Assembly (NCBI RefSeq): GCF_000473895.1
Contig: NZ_ASSJ01000084.1
Coordinates: 1 to 37,528 of the forward strand
DNA from: Rubidibacter lacunae KORDI 51-2
GTDB lineage: Bacteria > Cyanobacteriota > Cyanobacteriia > Cyanobacteriales > Rubidibacteraceae
Length of the DNA: 37,528 nt
Direction: 5' to 3'
This document shows, piece after piece, positions 26,676 to 36,143 of the stretch (positions are counted from its first letter, which is position 1; each line of letters opens with the position of its first letter). The notes beneath the pieces are model-generated. The model ran no database searches. It saw nothing but the letters and a program-made list of their open reading frames with translations, and had not been told where the DNA came from. The position numbers were made by a program, and so were the translations under genes.

Positions 26676-27350
26676 ATGGCAAATCTTCGTTTGGGACTGT
26701 GGATTGGCTTGCTGGTGCTGTTGGGCTTGTTTGTCTTGCAGAACTGGTTGCCCGTGCTACCGCTTGTGGTATTTGGCAATGCCACGATCGCCTTACCTGC
26801 GGGGATTTGGCTGGCGATCGCCGCGGCAGCCGGCTTTTTGACTGGCTTGATACTGCGATTGCTGGCCGCCCTCGGTCGCGGACCTAGCCGGCAGCCGGTC
26901 GAGTCCGTCGCGCGATCGCCGCGAACGCAATCGAAGTCGCGGGCAACCGAGCGTGCCAGTCGTCGCCAGCCCGTGGTGGATTGGGAGCGAGCGTCCTCGG
27001 CTGATTGGAAAGATGCCGAGGAAGACGAGTGGGATATCGAAAACCCACCCGAGCGATCGCCCGAGTCGTTTCCTCGCGCGGTCGATCTACCCAAACAGCC
27101 GACGGCGGCAGCCGAGGCAGCCCCGCGCGATCGCGTCATTTCCGAACCGTCTCGACCGCCGGCAGTTGAGGATGCTCCCCACACTCGCAGCAACCAGCGC
27201 GCAACTGCCTCCCCCGGTACCGTGTACGATGCTGACTACCGCGTCATCAACCCGCCGCTATGGGATGTCGCCCCCCAAGCTGCGGCAGACAGCGACGCGG
27301 ACGCTGATGAGGATTGGGATTTCTTGGACGATGACGACCGCGACCCTTAA
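26676..27350 (+). CDS. LapA-domain (DUF1049) membrane protein
   Basis: This 224-residue protein has two N-terminal transmembrane helices (about 5-27 and 37-62) separated by a short loop, the pattern of LapA/DUF1049: LWIGLLVLLGLFVLQNWLPV and IALPAGIWLAIAAAAGFLTG. The remaining 160 residues are cytosolic, Pro/Arg/Glu-rich and probably disordered, with PGTVYDADYRVINPP near residue 185 and a strongly acidic end ([17 protein letters not shown]). LapA in enterobacteria takes part in control of lipopolysaccharide synthesis; the role in cyanobacteria is unknown. The ATG at 26676 is used because the helix begins right after it; an upstream TTG at 26637 would add a charged, unlikely extension. The 3' end overlaps aroK by 20 bp. 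Confidence 0.82.
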   Translation: MANLRLGLWIGLLVLLGLFVLQNWLPVLPLVVFGNATIALPAGIWLAIAAAAGFLTGLILRLLAALGRGPSRQPVESVARSPRTQSKSRATERASRRQPVVDWERASSADWKDAEEDEWDIENPPERSPESFPRAVDLPKQPTAAAEAAPRDRVISEPSRPPAVEDAPHTRSNQRATASPGTVYDADYRVINPPLWDVAPQAAADSDADADEDWDFLDDDDRDP

Positions 27351-27882
27351 CGATCCGCTAGATGGTTTGAGCGTCTTCCTGGTCGGCATGATGGGAGCCG
27401 GCAAAACCACTGTCGGTCGCGCCCTTGCCGCCCTGCTCGACTATCGCTTCTTCGACACCGACGACTTGATCGAGCGCGTCGCCGGTAAGTCCATTCCCGA
27501 AATCTTTGCTAGCGATGGTGAATCGGTCTTCCGCGACCTGGAAACCCAAGTCCTCGAACAAGTCTGCGCCTACACCCGCAGTGTCATTGCCACGGGTGGC
27601 GGCTGCGTGATGCGAACCCGCAATTGGAGCTACCTACAGCAGGGATTGGTCCTGTGGCTTGACGTTCCGGCGGACGTGTTGCGACTGCGACTGCGCGGCG
27701 ATCGCGGCCGGCCTTTGTTGCAGACCCCCGACCCCGACCGCGCGCTCGGAGACCTGATGGAAAAACGGCGATCGCGTTACGCGCTCGCAGATTTGCACCT
27801 GTCCGTCCGCCCCGAGGACAGTGCCAAGACCGTCGCCAGACGCATCGTTGCCCAGATTCCTAGCACGCGCAAGCAGTCTTAA
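27331..27882 (+). CDS. aroK: Shikimate kinase
   Basis: Fifth step of the shikimate pathway: ATP-dependent phosphorylation of shikimate at the 3-hydroxyl, leading to chorismate and aromatic amino acids. At 183 residues it has normal length. Motifs are Walker [14 protein letters not shown] (18-30), the shikimate-binding DTDDLIE (42-48), FRDLE with Arg68, the ATGGG loop (87-91), and the lid region DRGRPLL (124-130). The frame is open far upstream inside the LapA-like gene, but the ATG at 27331 starts the protein 12 residues before the first beta strand as expected. It overlaps the end of the preceding gene by 20 bp, so the two are probably translationally coupled. argB follows 142 bp later. Confidence 0.95.
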   Translation: MTTATLNDPLDGLSVFLVGMMGAGKTTVGRALAALLDYRFFDTDDLIERVAGKSIPEIFASDGESVFRDLETQVLEQVCAYTRSVIATGGGCVMRTRNWSYLQQGLVLWLDVPADVLRLRLRGDRGRPLLQTPDPDRALGDLMEKRRSRYALADLHLSVRPEDSAKTVARRIVAQIPSTRKQS

Positions 27883-28024
27883 ACGATTTGCACCAAGCGG
27901 GAGGACGCAAACGCGATCGGCGACGGTCCACCTGTGGATGGAGAGCGTTCCCAGCAAACGCTCGCGCGATCGGGTCGCGGGGTACACTGAGCACTTGCAG
28001 TCGTTCTCACTCGCATCCGACACC

Positions 28025-28903
28025 ATGACGCTCGATCGCGAATACATCCGCAGAGAGGAGGCCACCCGCGTCCGCGTCCTCAGCGAAGCTCTCCCCTACA
28101 TCCAGGAATTTGCCGGTCGCATCGTCGTCGTCAAGTATGGCGGCGCAGCAATGAAAGATAAGGTGCTCAAAGACGGCGTCATTCGCGACGTGGTGTTTTT
28201 GCAGAGCGTCGGCGTGCGCCCGGTCGTCGTCCACGGCGGCGGTCCAGAGATCGACTTTTGGCTTAATAAGCTGGGCCTCGTGCCACAGTTTCGGGATGGC
28301 TTGCGCGTGACCGATGCCGACACGATGGACGTAGTGGAAATGGTGCTCGTCGGGCGGGTTAACAAGGAACTCGTCGCGCTGATCGATCAAGCGGGCGGTC
28401 GAGCCGTTGGACTCTGCGGCAAGGACGCCAACACCATTCGCGCTCGTCCCCAAGACAATGCCGACTACGGCTTCGTCGGCGACGTCAGCAGTGTTGATCC
28501 CGCTTTGGTCGTGACACTGGTTGAAAAGGGCTATGTGCCAGTGATCTCCAGTGTTGCCGCCGACCTCGACGGGCAAGCTTACAACATCAACGCCGACACG
28601 GCTGCCGGTGAGATTGCTGCTGCAATTGGAGCAGCCAAGCTAATTTTGCTCACCGACACCCCGGGTATTCTCGAAAACTACAGCGATCCGTCCACGCTCC
28701 TCGTGCGACTCGATATCCAGGACGCGCGCGACCTGATTGCCAGCGGCGTTGTCGGGGGCGGCATGATTCCCAAAGTGAATTGCTGCGTGCGATCGCTGGC
28801 TCAAGGGGTCGGTGCGGCCCATATCATCGACGGACGCATCCCGCACGCGCTGCTGCTGGAGATTTTCACGACCGACGGGATCGGTTCCATGATCGTCCCC
28901 TAG
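28025..28903 (+). CDS. argB: Acetylglutamate kinase
   Basis: This enzyme phosphorylates N-acetylglutamate, the second and controlling step of arginine synthesis in cyanobacteria, where the arginine-inhibited enzyme is relieved by binding the nitrogen sensor PII. The 292-residue protein shows the N-terminal helix (about 5-28) found in arginine-sensitive forms, VVKYGGAAM (35-43), VVHGGGPEI (68-76), [25 protein letters not shown] and VGGGMIPKV. Upstream in-frame codons back to 27821 lie inside aroK and are not used; the ATG at 28025 gives [19 protein letters not shown], typical of the family. The stop codon lies in a short palindrome (28897-28916). glsF, also part of nitrogen assimilation, is elsewhere in the window. 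Confidence 0.96.
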   Translation: MTLDREYIRREEATRVRVLSEALPYIQEFAGRIVVVKYGGAAMKDKVLKDGVIRDVVFLQSVGVRPVVVHGGGPEIDFWLNKLGLVPQFRDGLRVTDADTMDVVEMVLVGRVNKELVALIDQAGGRAVGLCGKDANTIRARPQDNADYGFVGDVSSVDPALVVTLVEKGYVPVISSVAADLDGQAYNINADTAAGEIAAAIGAAKLILLTDTPGILENYSDPSTLLVRLDIQDARDLIASGVVGGGMIPKVNCCVRSLAQGVGAAHIIDGRIPHALLLEIFTTDGIGSMIVP

Positions 28904-28916
28904 CGATCGTTAGGGG
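28897..28916 (+). terminator. Palindrome across the argB stop codon
   Basis: CCCCTA and TAGGGG enclose GCGATCGT, giving a nearly perfect 20-bp palindrome that contains the TAG stop. No U-run follows (TGCGCGACTG), so it is not a canonical intrinsic terminator. It may be a 3'-end hairpin, or simply a HIP1-centred palindrome. Confidence 0.35.
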
Positions 28917-29049
28917 TGCGCGACTGCCAGGGACTTCTCGCCCCAAGCGATCGCTGTCCAGCCGATGCGGCATGCGGCCCAAAGCGATCGCCGCAGGCGT
29001 TAAAGCGCCCTACTGAGTCGGGGGCTCCCCAACTGCTTCGATCTCCCAG

Positions 29050-30693
29050 TTAGATCTCCCAGTCGCGGCTGATGAGTTCGATCGCGGCTAGAGCGAAGCG
29101 CACGCAGGCGAAGTATTCCTGTAAGGGTTCAAACTGTGCGGCACTGGTAAATAAGTTTGGTTCGAGCAATTGGCGCGGTGTCGGAATTGCCAAATACAGG
29201 CGACCGTCGTAGGTACTCAGGGCAACTCGGCGATCGCTTTGCGTGCAGAAATTCGCCAGCAATTCACGCAATGGCGGCGTTAACACGCGCGCGGCGGTGT
29301 TGCGGCGATCGTCGAAAACGGCAAACAGTCGCCCGAAGGCATCGTCCTCAAGCGGCATGCGCTCGAGGCGATCGCTCAACCGCGGTAGGTCTGCAGCTTT
29401 AGCAGGCACGAGCGTGAAGCGTCCGCGCGAGATCTCCCCAAATTCGGCAATGCAAAACAAGCCCTGAAACACCGATTGCTGGCCGATCGCCTCCAGAATC
29501 AAGTCGAGGGGAATATCATCGCTAATGCCCATGCCGTGTCGAATGCGCCAGGCGCGATAGTACAGCGCGCGCAAACCGCGCGCGGGCAATTGGATACGCG
29601 GCGGTACGCTAGCGCGGGCAGGCGGCGGTAATACTAGCGGCTGCCACGTGCGAATGTCGGCGGCCGGCGCACAAGCGGCGCGCAGCGCCCAAACGTCCGC
29701 AAGCTGAATCGATACGTCGTCGAAGCGACCGCCTATGCGATTGGCCGAGAGCACGTAGTCGGGCAGCAGCGTACTCGGGAACAGACCGCTGCCGGCGAGC
29801 GCGTTGCTGTCGAGACGGCGTTCTTCCATCAGCGACTCGCGCACGTCAAGATGGCAGCGTGCCGAGCATAGGGAATCAACGACTGCTTCAAGTGCATCGA
29901 GTCGGTAACCGCGACTGAACGTATCGAACACCGAGCTATAGACTGCCGTCCAGCAGACGAGCGCGAAACCAAATGCACCGAGCGCGATCGCGCCGATGAT
30001 GACAACCAGCAGTGCGAAAATTCCCAGCGTGTCGAGAACGGGAATCTTGGCGAGCATGGCAGGCAACTGGAAGATCGCGACGACCGCACCGCCGATGGCA
30101 ACGGCACCCGCCACCCCCGCGATCGCGGTGGCGAGGGCGAGCAAGAGCAAACTAGAGCGACGGCGGCGTTCGTAGGTCAGCAATTGCGGGTGCAGGTGCT
30201 GCTGAAAGTATTGCTGGAATTCGGTCAGGCTCGCGTGCCAAGGATCGAAGGGACGCACCGGGGTCGGCGCGGCAAGCGGCGGTACGGCCGGCTGGGTGGC
30301 TGGTTCGACCGGTTGGGGCACGGCTGTCTGCTCGGGGACTGGCGGAACGTTAGCCGAGTTCGCAGGCTCGCCCGGCATCGGTGCAGCGCTCGGGCGATTG
30401 CGTCTCTCCCATTGTTTTTTCTTGACCTTCTCCAAGCGCTCCAAGATCGCTCGTGCTTGAGTGCGAAAGCGCACGTCATCGCTTTCGAGCAAATGCTGGT
30501 AAAGCGCGAGGGCAGGTTTGAGTTTGCCGGTGCGGCGATAGGCTTCGGCCAGCGCGAACTGAACCTGCAGAGCAGCTGCACCCTCAGCGGTGCCGAGTTC
30601 GTGCCATGCTTGCTCGAGCAAGACGATCGCGTCGTCGTAGCGACCTTCGTTCAGGGCAGTCAGTCCGTCTTTCGCTGGAGTGGATGCAGCCAC
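29050..30693 (-). CDS. Membrane protein with N-terminal TPR-like and C-terminal DUF3137 domain
   Basis: A 547-residue protein of unknown function. The N-terminus (about 8-95) is a TPR-like helical array: LNEGRYDDAIVLLEQAW, FALAEAYRRTGKLKPALALYQ. A Pro/Ala/Val-rich linker (100-150) follows, then two transmembrane helices (about 178-212 and 222-250), and a C-terminal DUF3137-type domain with VFQGLFCIAEFGEISRG, FGRLFAVFDDRR and LYLAIPTPRQLLEPNLF. DUF3137 proteins are membrane-linked and uncharacterised. The start is a GTG at 30693 with no clear ribosome binding site; no better start precedes the TPR region. The gene is monocistronic, facing argB at its 3' end and divergent from hemB. Confidence 0.8.
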   Translation of the reverse strand: MAASTPAKDGLTALNEGRYDDAIVLLEQAWHELGTAEGAAALQVQFALAEAYRRTGKLKPALALYQHLLESDDVRFRTQARAILERLEKVKKKQWERRNRPSAAPMPGEPANSANVPPVPEQTAVPQPVEPATQPAVPPLAAPTPVRPFDPWHASLTEFQQYFQQHLHPQLLTYERRRRSSLLLLALATAIAGVAGAVAIGGAVVAIFQLPAMLAKIPVLDTLGIFALLVVIIGAIALGAFGFALVCWTAVYSSVFDTFSRGYRLDALEAVVDSLCSARCHLDVRESLMEERRLDSNALAGSGLFPSTLLPDYVLSANRIGGRFDDVSIQLADVWALRAACAPAADIRTWQPLVLPPPARASVPPRIQLPARGLRALYYRAWRIRHGMGISDDIPLDLILEAIGQQSVFQGLFCIAEFGEISRGRFTLVPAKAADLPRLSDRLERMPLEDDAFGRLFAVFDDRRNTAARVLTPPLRELLANFCTQSDRRVALSTYDGRLYLAIPTPRQLLEPNLFTSAAQFEPLQEYFACVRFALAAIELISRDWEI

Positions 30694-30884
30694 AGTTGGA
30701 GCAAGTGGGAATGTGGGGGAGAGATATCGATAGGAGGCGGTTGGCAGTCTTCAACCGATGCTACCCAACTACCTGCATCCCGTAAGCGATCGCCGACAGT
30801 AAGTGGCAAGCATCGCTGCGGCCGCGGTTGCCTGCCCGTTGTTTGTTGGGGAAAAGTGGGATCCACCCGACGCGCGCGATTTAG

Positions 30885-31994
<1,110 letters not shown>

Positions 31995-32057
31995 AACGCA
32001 TTCGGTCCGCGATCGCCCCACTTCGGACGCGAACGCGCTGCGGGTCGCGCGGGCCTG

Positions 32058-34976
32058 CTAATCGGCGGACTCGCTATTGCCGTGCGGCGATCGCTTGAGA
32101 ATCTCGACCGTTCCAACCTGCCCATCGAGGCGCAAGCGCTGACCGTTTTGGAAGATCTGGGTGGCGTGCGGTACGTCCAGCACTGCCGGAATGCCGTACT
32201 CGCGAGCGAGAATTGCCCCATGGGATAGGCGTCCGCCGACTTCGGCGATCAGTCCGCCCGCCTGCGCCAGTAGCGGTGCCCACCCTGCATCCACGTGCGG
32301 CACGACCAGAATCGTGGTGCGATCGAGGTCCGGGACAGCGGTGAGGTCTTGCAGCACGCAGACCCGTCCGATCGCCATGCCCGGACTGGCCGCGATGCCG
32401 TTCCAGCGCCGGCCGACATCGAACAACGGCACCACTGGTTGCAGGACTTCTGGAGCCGGTGGCTGGCCGTACGCGGTAAAGGGCACGTGTTTGAGCTGTC
32501 GATCGTCATCCAGACGCGATCGCCGCTGCTGCACCAACTGCGAGACGCGATCTGCCAGTTCGGCATCGTCCCCGCGGGCCAGTTCGGCTACCTCGACGAA
32601 TTCGAGCATGAAGATATCGCCCGCTGCGCCGAGGATGCCTGATTCAATCCACTGTTGCTCCAGCGCCACAAAGCTCCAACGCAGGTGAGCTAGCAGGCGG
32701 TTGTAGGTTTCCGCCACGCGGGCTTTGAGCTGCAAGCGCTGTTGGACGACGCGTGCCTGCCAGCGCTGTGCGCTAGCAGAGCCCTTAACTGCTAGCAGGT
32801 TGCCCTCGTCGTAGAGCAACCGCGAGAACAACTCCCGCGTCGGTTGCGGGCGATCGCGCCAGCGCGGGACGGCAATATCGGTCGCGGCTTCGCTGAGATA
32901 GCCGTAGCGATCCAACCAGCGTTCGAAACCCATGAGGATGCTGGCGCCGTCGGGTGTCTCGGCTAGCAAGGCAAACAAGGACGGCCCGCTGCGTTCGCCC
33001 GCATCTTTGAACGGCAATAGATTGCGGGCCTCTGCCGCCAACTGTGCCAGCGCTTGCAGCGATGCCACCTCTGCCGTACAGCTCGGATCCAGTTCGGTTT
33101 CGTCCACGCTTAATAGGGTCTGGCGTAACGCGAATCCTAGCGGTGCGAGAATGTTGAAGTACGTCGTGCGTTCCAACGCTACCAAAATCGACTCGATCCG
33201 AGTCAGCAATTCTAACGGCGACCAGTCCTGCGCTGGGGCCGTCTGCAACCGCGAGAGCAGCGGTGCCAGCAATCGCTGCTCGGCCACTGAAAAGTCGCGC
33301 TCTAAGCTCCACTCCCGCCTTGCCAGACGCAGCAACCCCGGCACGTTCCGTAGCGTGGCTAACAGAGGCGGGCGAGTAAACTTGGTGCCGCGTGTCAGGA
33401 ACTCCAGACTTTCTGCTGGCAGACCCATGCGTCGGAAAATTTGCCCGAGCAGGGTGGCATTGAAATACGCCCGGCTATAGTGCAAGGTTGCCGTTGCCGT
33501 AAAGTCTAGGTCGTCCACGCGGTCGCCCAACACCAGCGAGAATAGGTCGCCCCACACCCCGCAAGTCAGCGGTTGGTTGATCGACCAAGTTAGCGGCGCG
33601 ATCGCCCCCGGAATTACTTCTGCAGCAATTTTGCGCGTCCAGATCGGCACGAGCGTAGTTACCGGTCGCGCCTGTAAAATCCAGAGCTGCTGGCCGTCAA
33701 AGGTCCATTCCACATCTTGAGGGATCCCGTGGAAGCGGCCTTCGAGTTCTCGGCTCAGTTGCGCTACTTCGCGCAGGAGGGAAGGTGGTAGGTCGCCCTC
33801 ACCGTCAATTTCGATTTCGTCGCCGACGAAGCGCGCGCGGTACTGCTGTGGTGTTGCCTGCCCGGAGGCAATGGGTGCAGCACCACCCGGCAGACCTTCA
33901 ATGAAGACGGCGTCGTGCGATCGCTCTACCGGATCGCGGCTGAACGCCACGCCCGAGAACGCACCGGCAATTTGTCGCTGCACTAACACGGCAATCCCCG
34001 TGTCAGCTTGACGGCGATCGCGGCGATATTGGGCGGCCGTGGGATAGCTGTAGGCGGCTTGGCAGGTCAGAATTCCATCGAGGAGCGCTTCGCGGCTGGT
34101 GAGGTGCGACACGCTTTGGTACACGCCAGCGGCGGAAGCTTGCTCGGAGTCTTCGCCGATCGCGGAGGAGCGAGCGATCGCGGGGTTGTCCGGTCCCAGG
34201 TCGACTTCGTCAGCGAGGGGCTGTGGGTCGTCGCCCGGCGGCAGCACCCATCCCGGCGGTACGGCGTAGCCCCAGCGCTTGAGTTGCGACAGGGTGGCGG
34301 CTTTGGGCCCGACGCGTGCCGGATCGAGGGGATCGTCGAGGGTTTTGAGGGCGCGATCGCCGCGAAAGAATCGAAACATCTGCTGCGAATCCGCGCGGCC
34401 GTCGCTGGCCGACAGGTCGAGGTCGTCGGGAATGCGCTGATAGATTAACCCCAACAACCCAGCCAGCGCAACTGCAGCCAGGATGTGCTCCGGATCGTTC
34501 GGGTGGCGCAAGCCAACGATCGATGCGAGTAACACCAGGATGCCCGTACGACCGGCGCGGCGATCACGCAGCACGGTAAAGCTGATGCCGCCAATGAGGG
34601 CGATGAGTCCGGCGGCGACCGGATCGTGGACGATGATGCCCCAGGTGGTGTTGGTGACACCCGCGCCTTTTCCGCCCCAGTAGCGCCCGATCGCGATCGC
34701 GATCAGGGCCACGAGTTCCCACACCGGATCGTCGAAGCAGGCGCGCGCGAGCAAGACAGCGGCGATGCCTTTGAAGGCTTCGGTGAGGACGGCGGCGATG
34801 CCGGCCGCGCGGCCGCCGTGGTAAAACGCGGCCGATACGGAAATGTTGCCCGTGCCGACACGGCTCAGCCGCTTCCCGGCAAGCACGAGGGTTGTCCACT
34901 CGACGAGTGGCAGCGCGCCTAAGATCGGACAAAGGACGAAAACGGCGATCGCACCCCAAATCTCGCTCATGTCCAT
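32058..34976 (-). CDS. PlsY-like membrane domain fused to a PEP-synthase/rifampin-phosphotransferase-like enzyme
   Basis: A 972-residue fusion. Residues 1-185 are a membrane region resembling PlsY glycerol-3-phosphate acyltransferase, with degraded forms of its motifs: VGTGNISVSA (motif 1), YWGGKGAGVT (motif 2) and LRHPNDPEH (motif 3). Residues 215-445 are a PPDK/PEP-synthase-type ATP-binding domain: VGPKAATLSQLKRWGYAVP, ARSSAIGEDSEQASAAGVYQ, SGVAFSRDP and LWILQARPVT. Residues about 450-850 are helical without a recognised motif. The C-terminus (about 860-960) is the swivelling phosphohistidine domain, GGRLSHGAILAREYGIPAVL with His919. The pyruvate-binding barrel of true PEP synthase is missing, so this is a phosphotransferase of rifampin-phosphotransferase-like layout with unknown acceptor. 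The frame opens at a TTG (35024), but the ATG at 34976 begins the first helix. Confidence 0.85.
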   Translation of the reverse strand: MDMSEIWGAIAVFVLCPILGALPLVEWTTLVLAGKRLSRVGTGNISVSAAFYHGGRAAGIAAVLTEAFKGIAAVLLARACFDDPVWELVALIAIAIGRYWGGKGAGVTNTTWGIIVHDPVAAGLIALIGGISFTVLRDRRAGRTGILVLLASIVGLRHPNDPEHILAAVALAGLLGLIYQRIPDDLDLSASDGRADSQQMFRFFRGDRALKTLDDPLDPARVGPKAATLSQLKRWGYAVPPGWVLPPGDDPQPLADEVDLGPDNPAIARSSAIGEDSEQASAAGVYQSVSHLTSREALLDGILTCQAAYSYPTAAQYRRDRRQADTGIAVLVQRQIAGAFSGVAFSRDPVERSHDAVFIEGLPGGAAPIASGQATPQQYRARFVGDEIEIDGEGDLPPSLLREVAQLSRELEGRFHGIPQDVEWTFDGQQLWILQARPVTTLVPIWTRKIAAEVIPGAIAPLTWSINQPLTCGVWGDLFSLVLGDRVDDLDFTATATLHYSRAYFNATLLGQIFRRMGLPAESLEFLTRGTKFTRPPLLATLRNVPGLLRLARREWSLERDFSVAEQRLLAPLLSRLQTAPAQDWSPLELLTRIESILVALERTTYFNILAPLGFALRQTLLSVDETELDPSCTAEVASLQALAQLAAEARNLLPFKDAGERSGPSLFALLAETPDGASILMGFERWLDRYGYLSEAATDIAVPRWRDRPQPTRELFSRLLYDEGNLLAVKGSASAQRWQARVVQQRLQLKARVAETYNRLLAHLRWSFVALEQQWIESGILGAAGDIFMLEFVEVAELARGDDAELADRVSQLVQQRRSRLDDDRQLKHVPFTAYGQPPAPEVLQPVVPLFDVGRRWNGIAASPGMAIGRVCVLQDLTAVPDLDRTTILVVPHVDAGWAPLLAQAGGLIAEVGGRLSHGAILAREYGIPAVLDVPHATQIFQNGQRLRLDGQVGTVEILKRSPHGNSESAD

Positions 34977-35152
34977 TCTGTCTGCTGTTGCAGTGCGTGA
35001 CTCTTCAGAGCCTAGCAGCCTCAATGGGGAAGTTCTAGAGCGGTGGGCGATCGCGTCTCGGTTAGGACTAGCGCGATCGCGTTGCTGTCTATTCCCCCCG
35101 TCGTTGCCGCGATCGCTCTCGGAACGCTAGGCACTCAACAACCCGTTAACGG

Positions 35153-35560
35153 TTAGGATGCTGGTGTTTCGAAGGTCATCGCATCGTCTTCAGGAAAGCG
35201 AACGATATCGTCTTCGCCGATGTATTCGCCGTTCTGGATCTCGATCATCACAAGCGAAATTACACCCGGATTCTCGACGCGGTGCGTGGTGTTCATCGGC
35301 ACGTAGGTCGATTCGCGCTGCCGCAAGATTGTCGCCTTCCCGCCGACGATGACTTTCGCCGTCCCCGAGACGACAACCCAGTGCTCGGTTCGGTGGAAGT
35401 GCATTTGTGTGCTGATGTGCGCGCCGGGATTCACCTCAATGCGGTTGATGCGGTAGCGATCGCTTTCTTCCAGTCGCGTGACGGTTCCCCACGGACGCGT
35501 GCGGGTCATGTTGGATTCAACAGGAGTGGTGGTGGCTGCGTCAGTCGGCGGCAAGGACAT
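35153..35560 (-). CDS. Cupin, mannose-6-phosphate isomerase type II (ManC C-terminal-like)
   Basis: A 135-residue single-domain cupin like the C-terminal half of bifunctional GDP-mannose pyrophosphorylase/phosphomannose isomerase. The first cupin motif is HISTQMHFHRTEHWVVVSG with metal-binding residues around His54, His56 and His60, and the second is YVPMNTTHRVENPG with His93. The tail IEIQNGEYIGEDDIVRFPED is characteristic of the family. It probably isomerises mannose-6-phosphate to fructose-6-phosphate for GDP-mannose and polysaccharide synthesis, but free-standing forms are poorly tested. The ATG at 35560 is preceded by AGGA-poor sequence; no better start exists. It lies between the pterin dehydratase and the fusion gene on the same strand but with a gap of about 175 bp to the latter. 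Confidence 0.9.
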   Translation of the reverse strand: MSLPPTDAATTTPVESNMTRTRPWGTVTRLEESDRYRINRIEVNPGAHISTQMHFHRTEHWVVVSGTAKVIVGGKATILRQRESTYVPMNTTHRVENPGVISLVMIEIQNGEYIGEDDIVRFPEDDAMTFETPAS

Positions 35561-35708
35561 CGTGGATACTCCAAACTCGCATCACCCTCATAGTAAATTG
35601 CGATGTAATTTGCGATTGCGCCGGCGATGAATATAATCTTCGACCGCTTGCACTATCCAGTGACTCGATCTTTATTGCGGTGTGGTGCTCCCCCGATTGC
35701 GATCGCTT

Positions 35709-36143
35709 TCAGCGGTGCGGCTTGCAGGTGGGGCTGAGATCTTCGGCGTTAGCAATAAGGTCGGCGATGTCCTCAGCCAGCGCGAAGTCCAGTTCCGTGA
35801 GCCCGCCCGCTTCGTGAGTGGTGAGGGCAATCTCGAGACGGTTATAACTGATTGCAAGGTCGGGGTGATGGCCGCGCGTTTCTGCGGGTGCAACGAGGCG
35901 ATTGACAAAGGCAATGGCGTTGACGAAATCCGGGAAAGTACAGGTGCTATACAAAACCCTGCCATCAGTTCCCCATGCAGGGAGTCTCTCTGCGCGCACG
36001 CGCGCGGCATCAATACCATGGTCGGAGGGAAGGTCCGCACGGGCTGCGACTGGACAGACGGCAATGACAACAACAAAAGCATACGTTCCAAGTCGTTGGC
36101 GGAGGGCGAGCCAACAAGCGACAGGCAGCTTAGGAACGGTCAT
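35709..36143 (-). CDS. Predicted exported pterin-4a-carbinolamine dehydratase-like protein
   Basis: A 144-residue protein whose residues 43-132 match pterin-4a-carbinolamine dehydratase (PhhB/PCD): LPAWGTDGRVLYSTCTFPDF, AIAFVNRLVAPAE, the active-site GHHPDLAISYNRL with His92 and His93, and LTTHEAGGLTELDFALAEDI with His110. Family enzymes dehydrate 4a-hydroxytetrahydropterin. Unusually, residues 1-36 look like a signal peptide: a basic start, the hydrophobic core TYAFVVVIAVCPVA and an ARA-D cleavage site, which would place it in the periplasm or thylakoid lumen. The start is the ATG at 36143, which forms an ATGA overlap with the stop of the TPR-protein gene; an upstream ATG at 36179 lies in that gene and is less likely. 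The HTH-like cytosolic forms in other cyanobacteria are leaderless. Confidence 0.85.
   Translation of the reverse strand: MTVPKLPVACWLALRQRLGTYAFVVVIAVCPVAARADLPSDHGIDAARVRAERLPAWGTDGRVLYSTCTFPDFVNAIAFVNRLVAPAETRGHHPDLAISYNRLEIALTTHEAGGLTELDFALAEDIADLIANAEDLSPTCKPHR

Noticed and set aside
26953-27330. N-terminal extension of aroK inside the LapA-like gene
   Set aside because: It is a shadow frame of the preceding gene; shikimate kinase starts near the Walker A strand.
27821-28024. N-terminal extension of argB into aroK
   Set aside because: It overlaps the aroK 3' end in another frame and is not part of the acetylglutamate kinase family.
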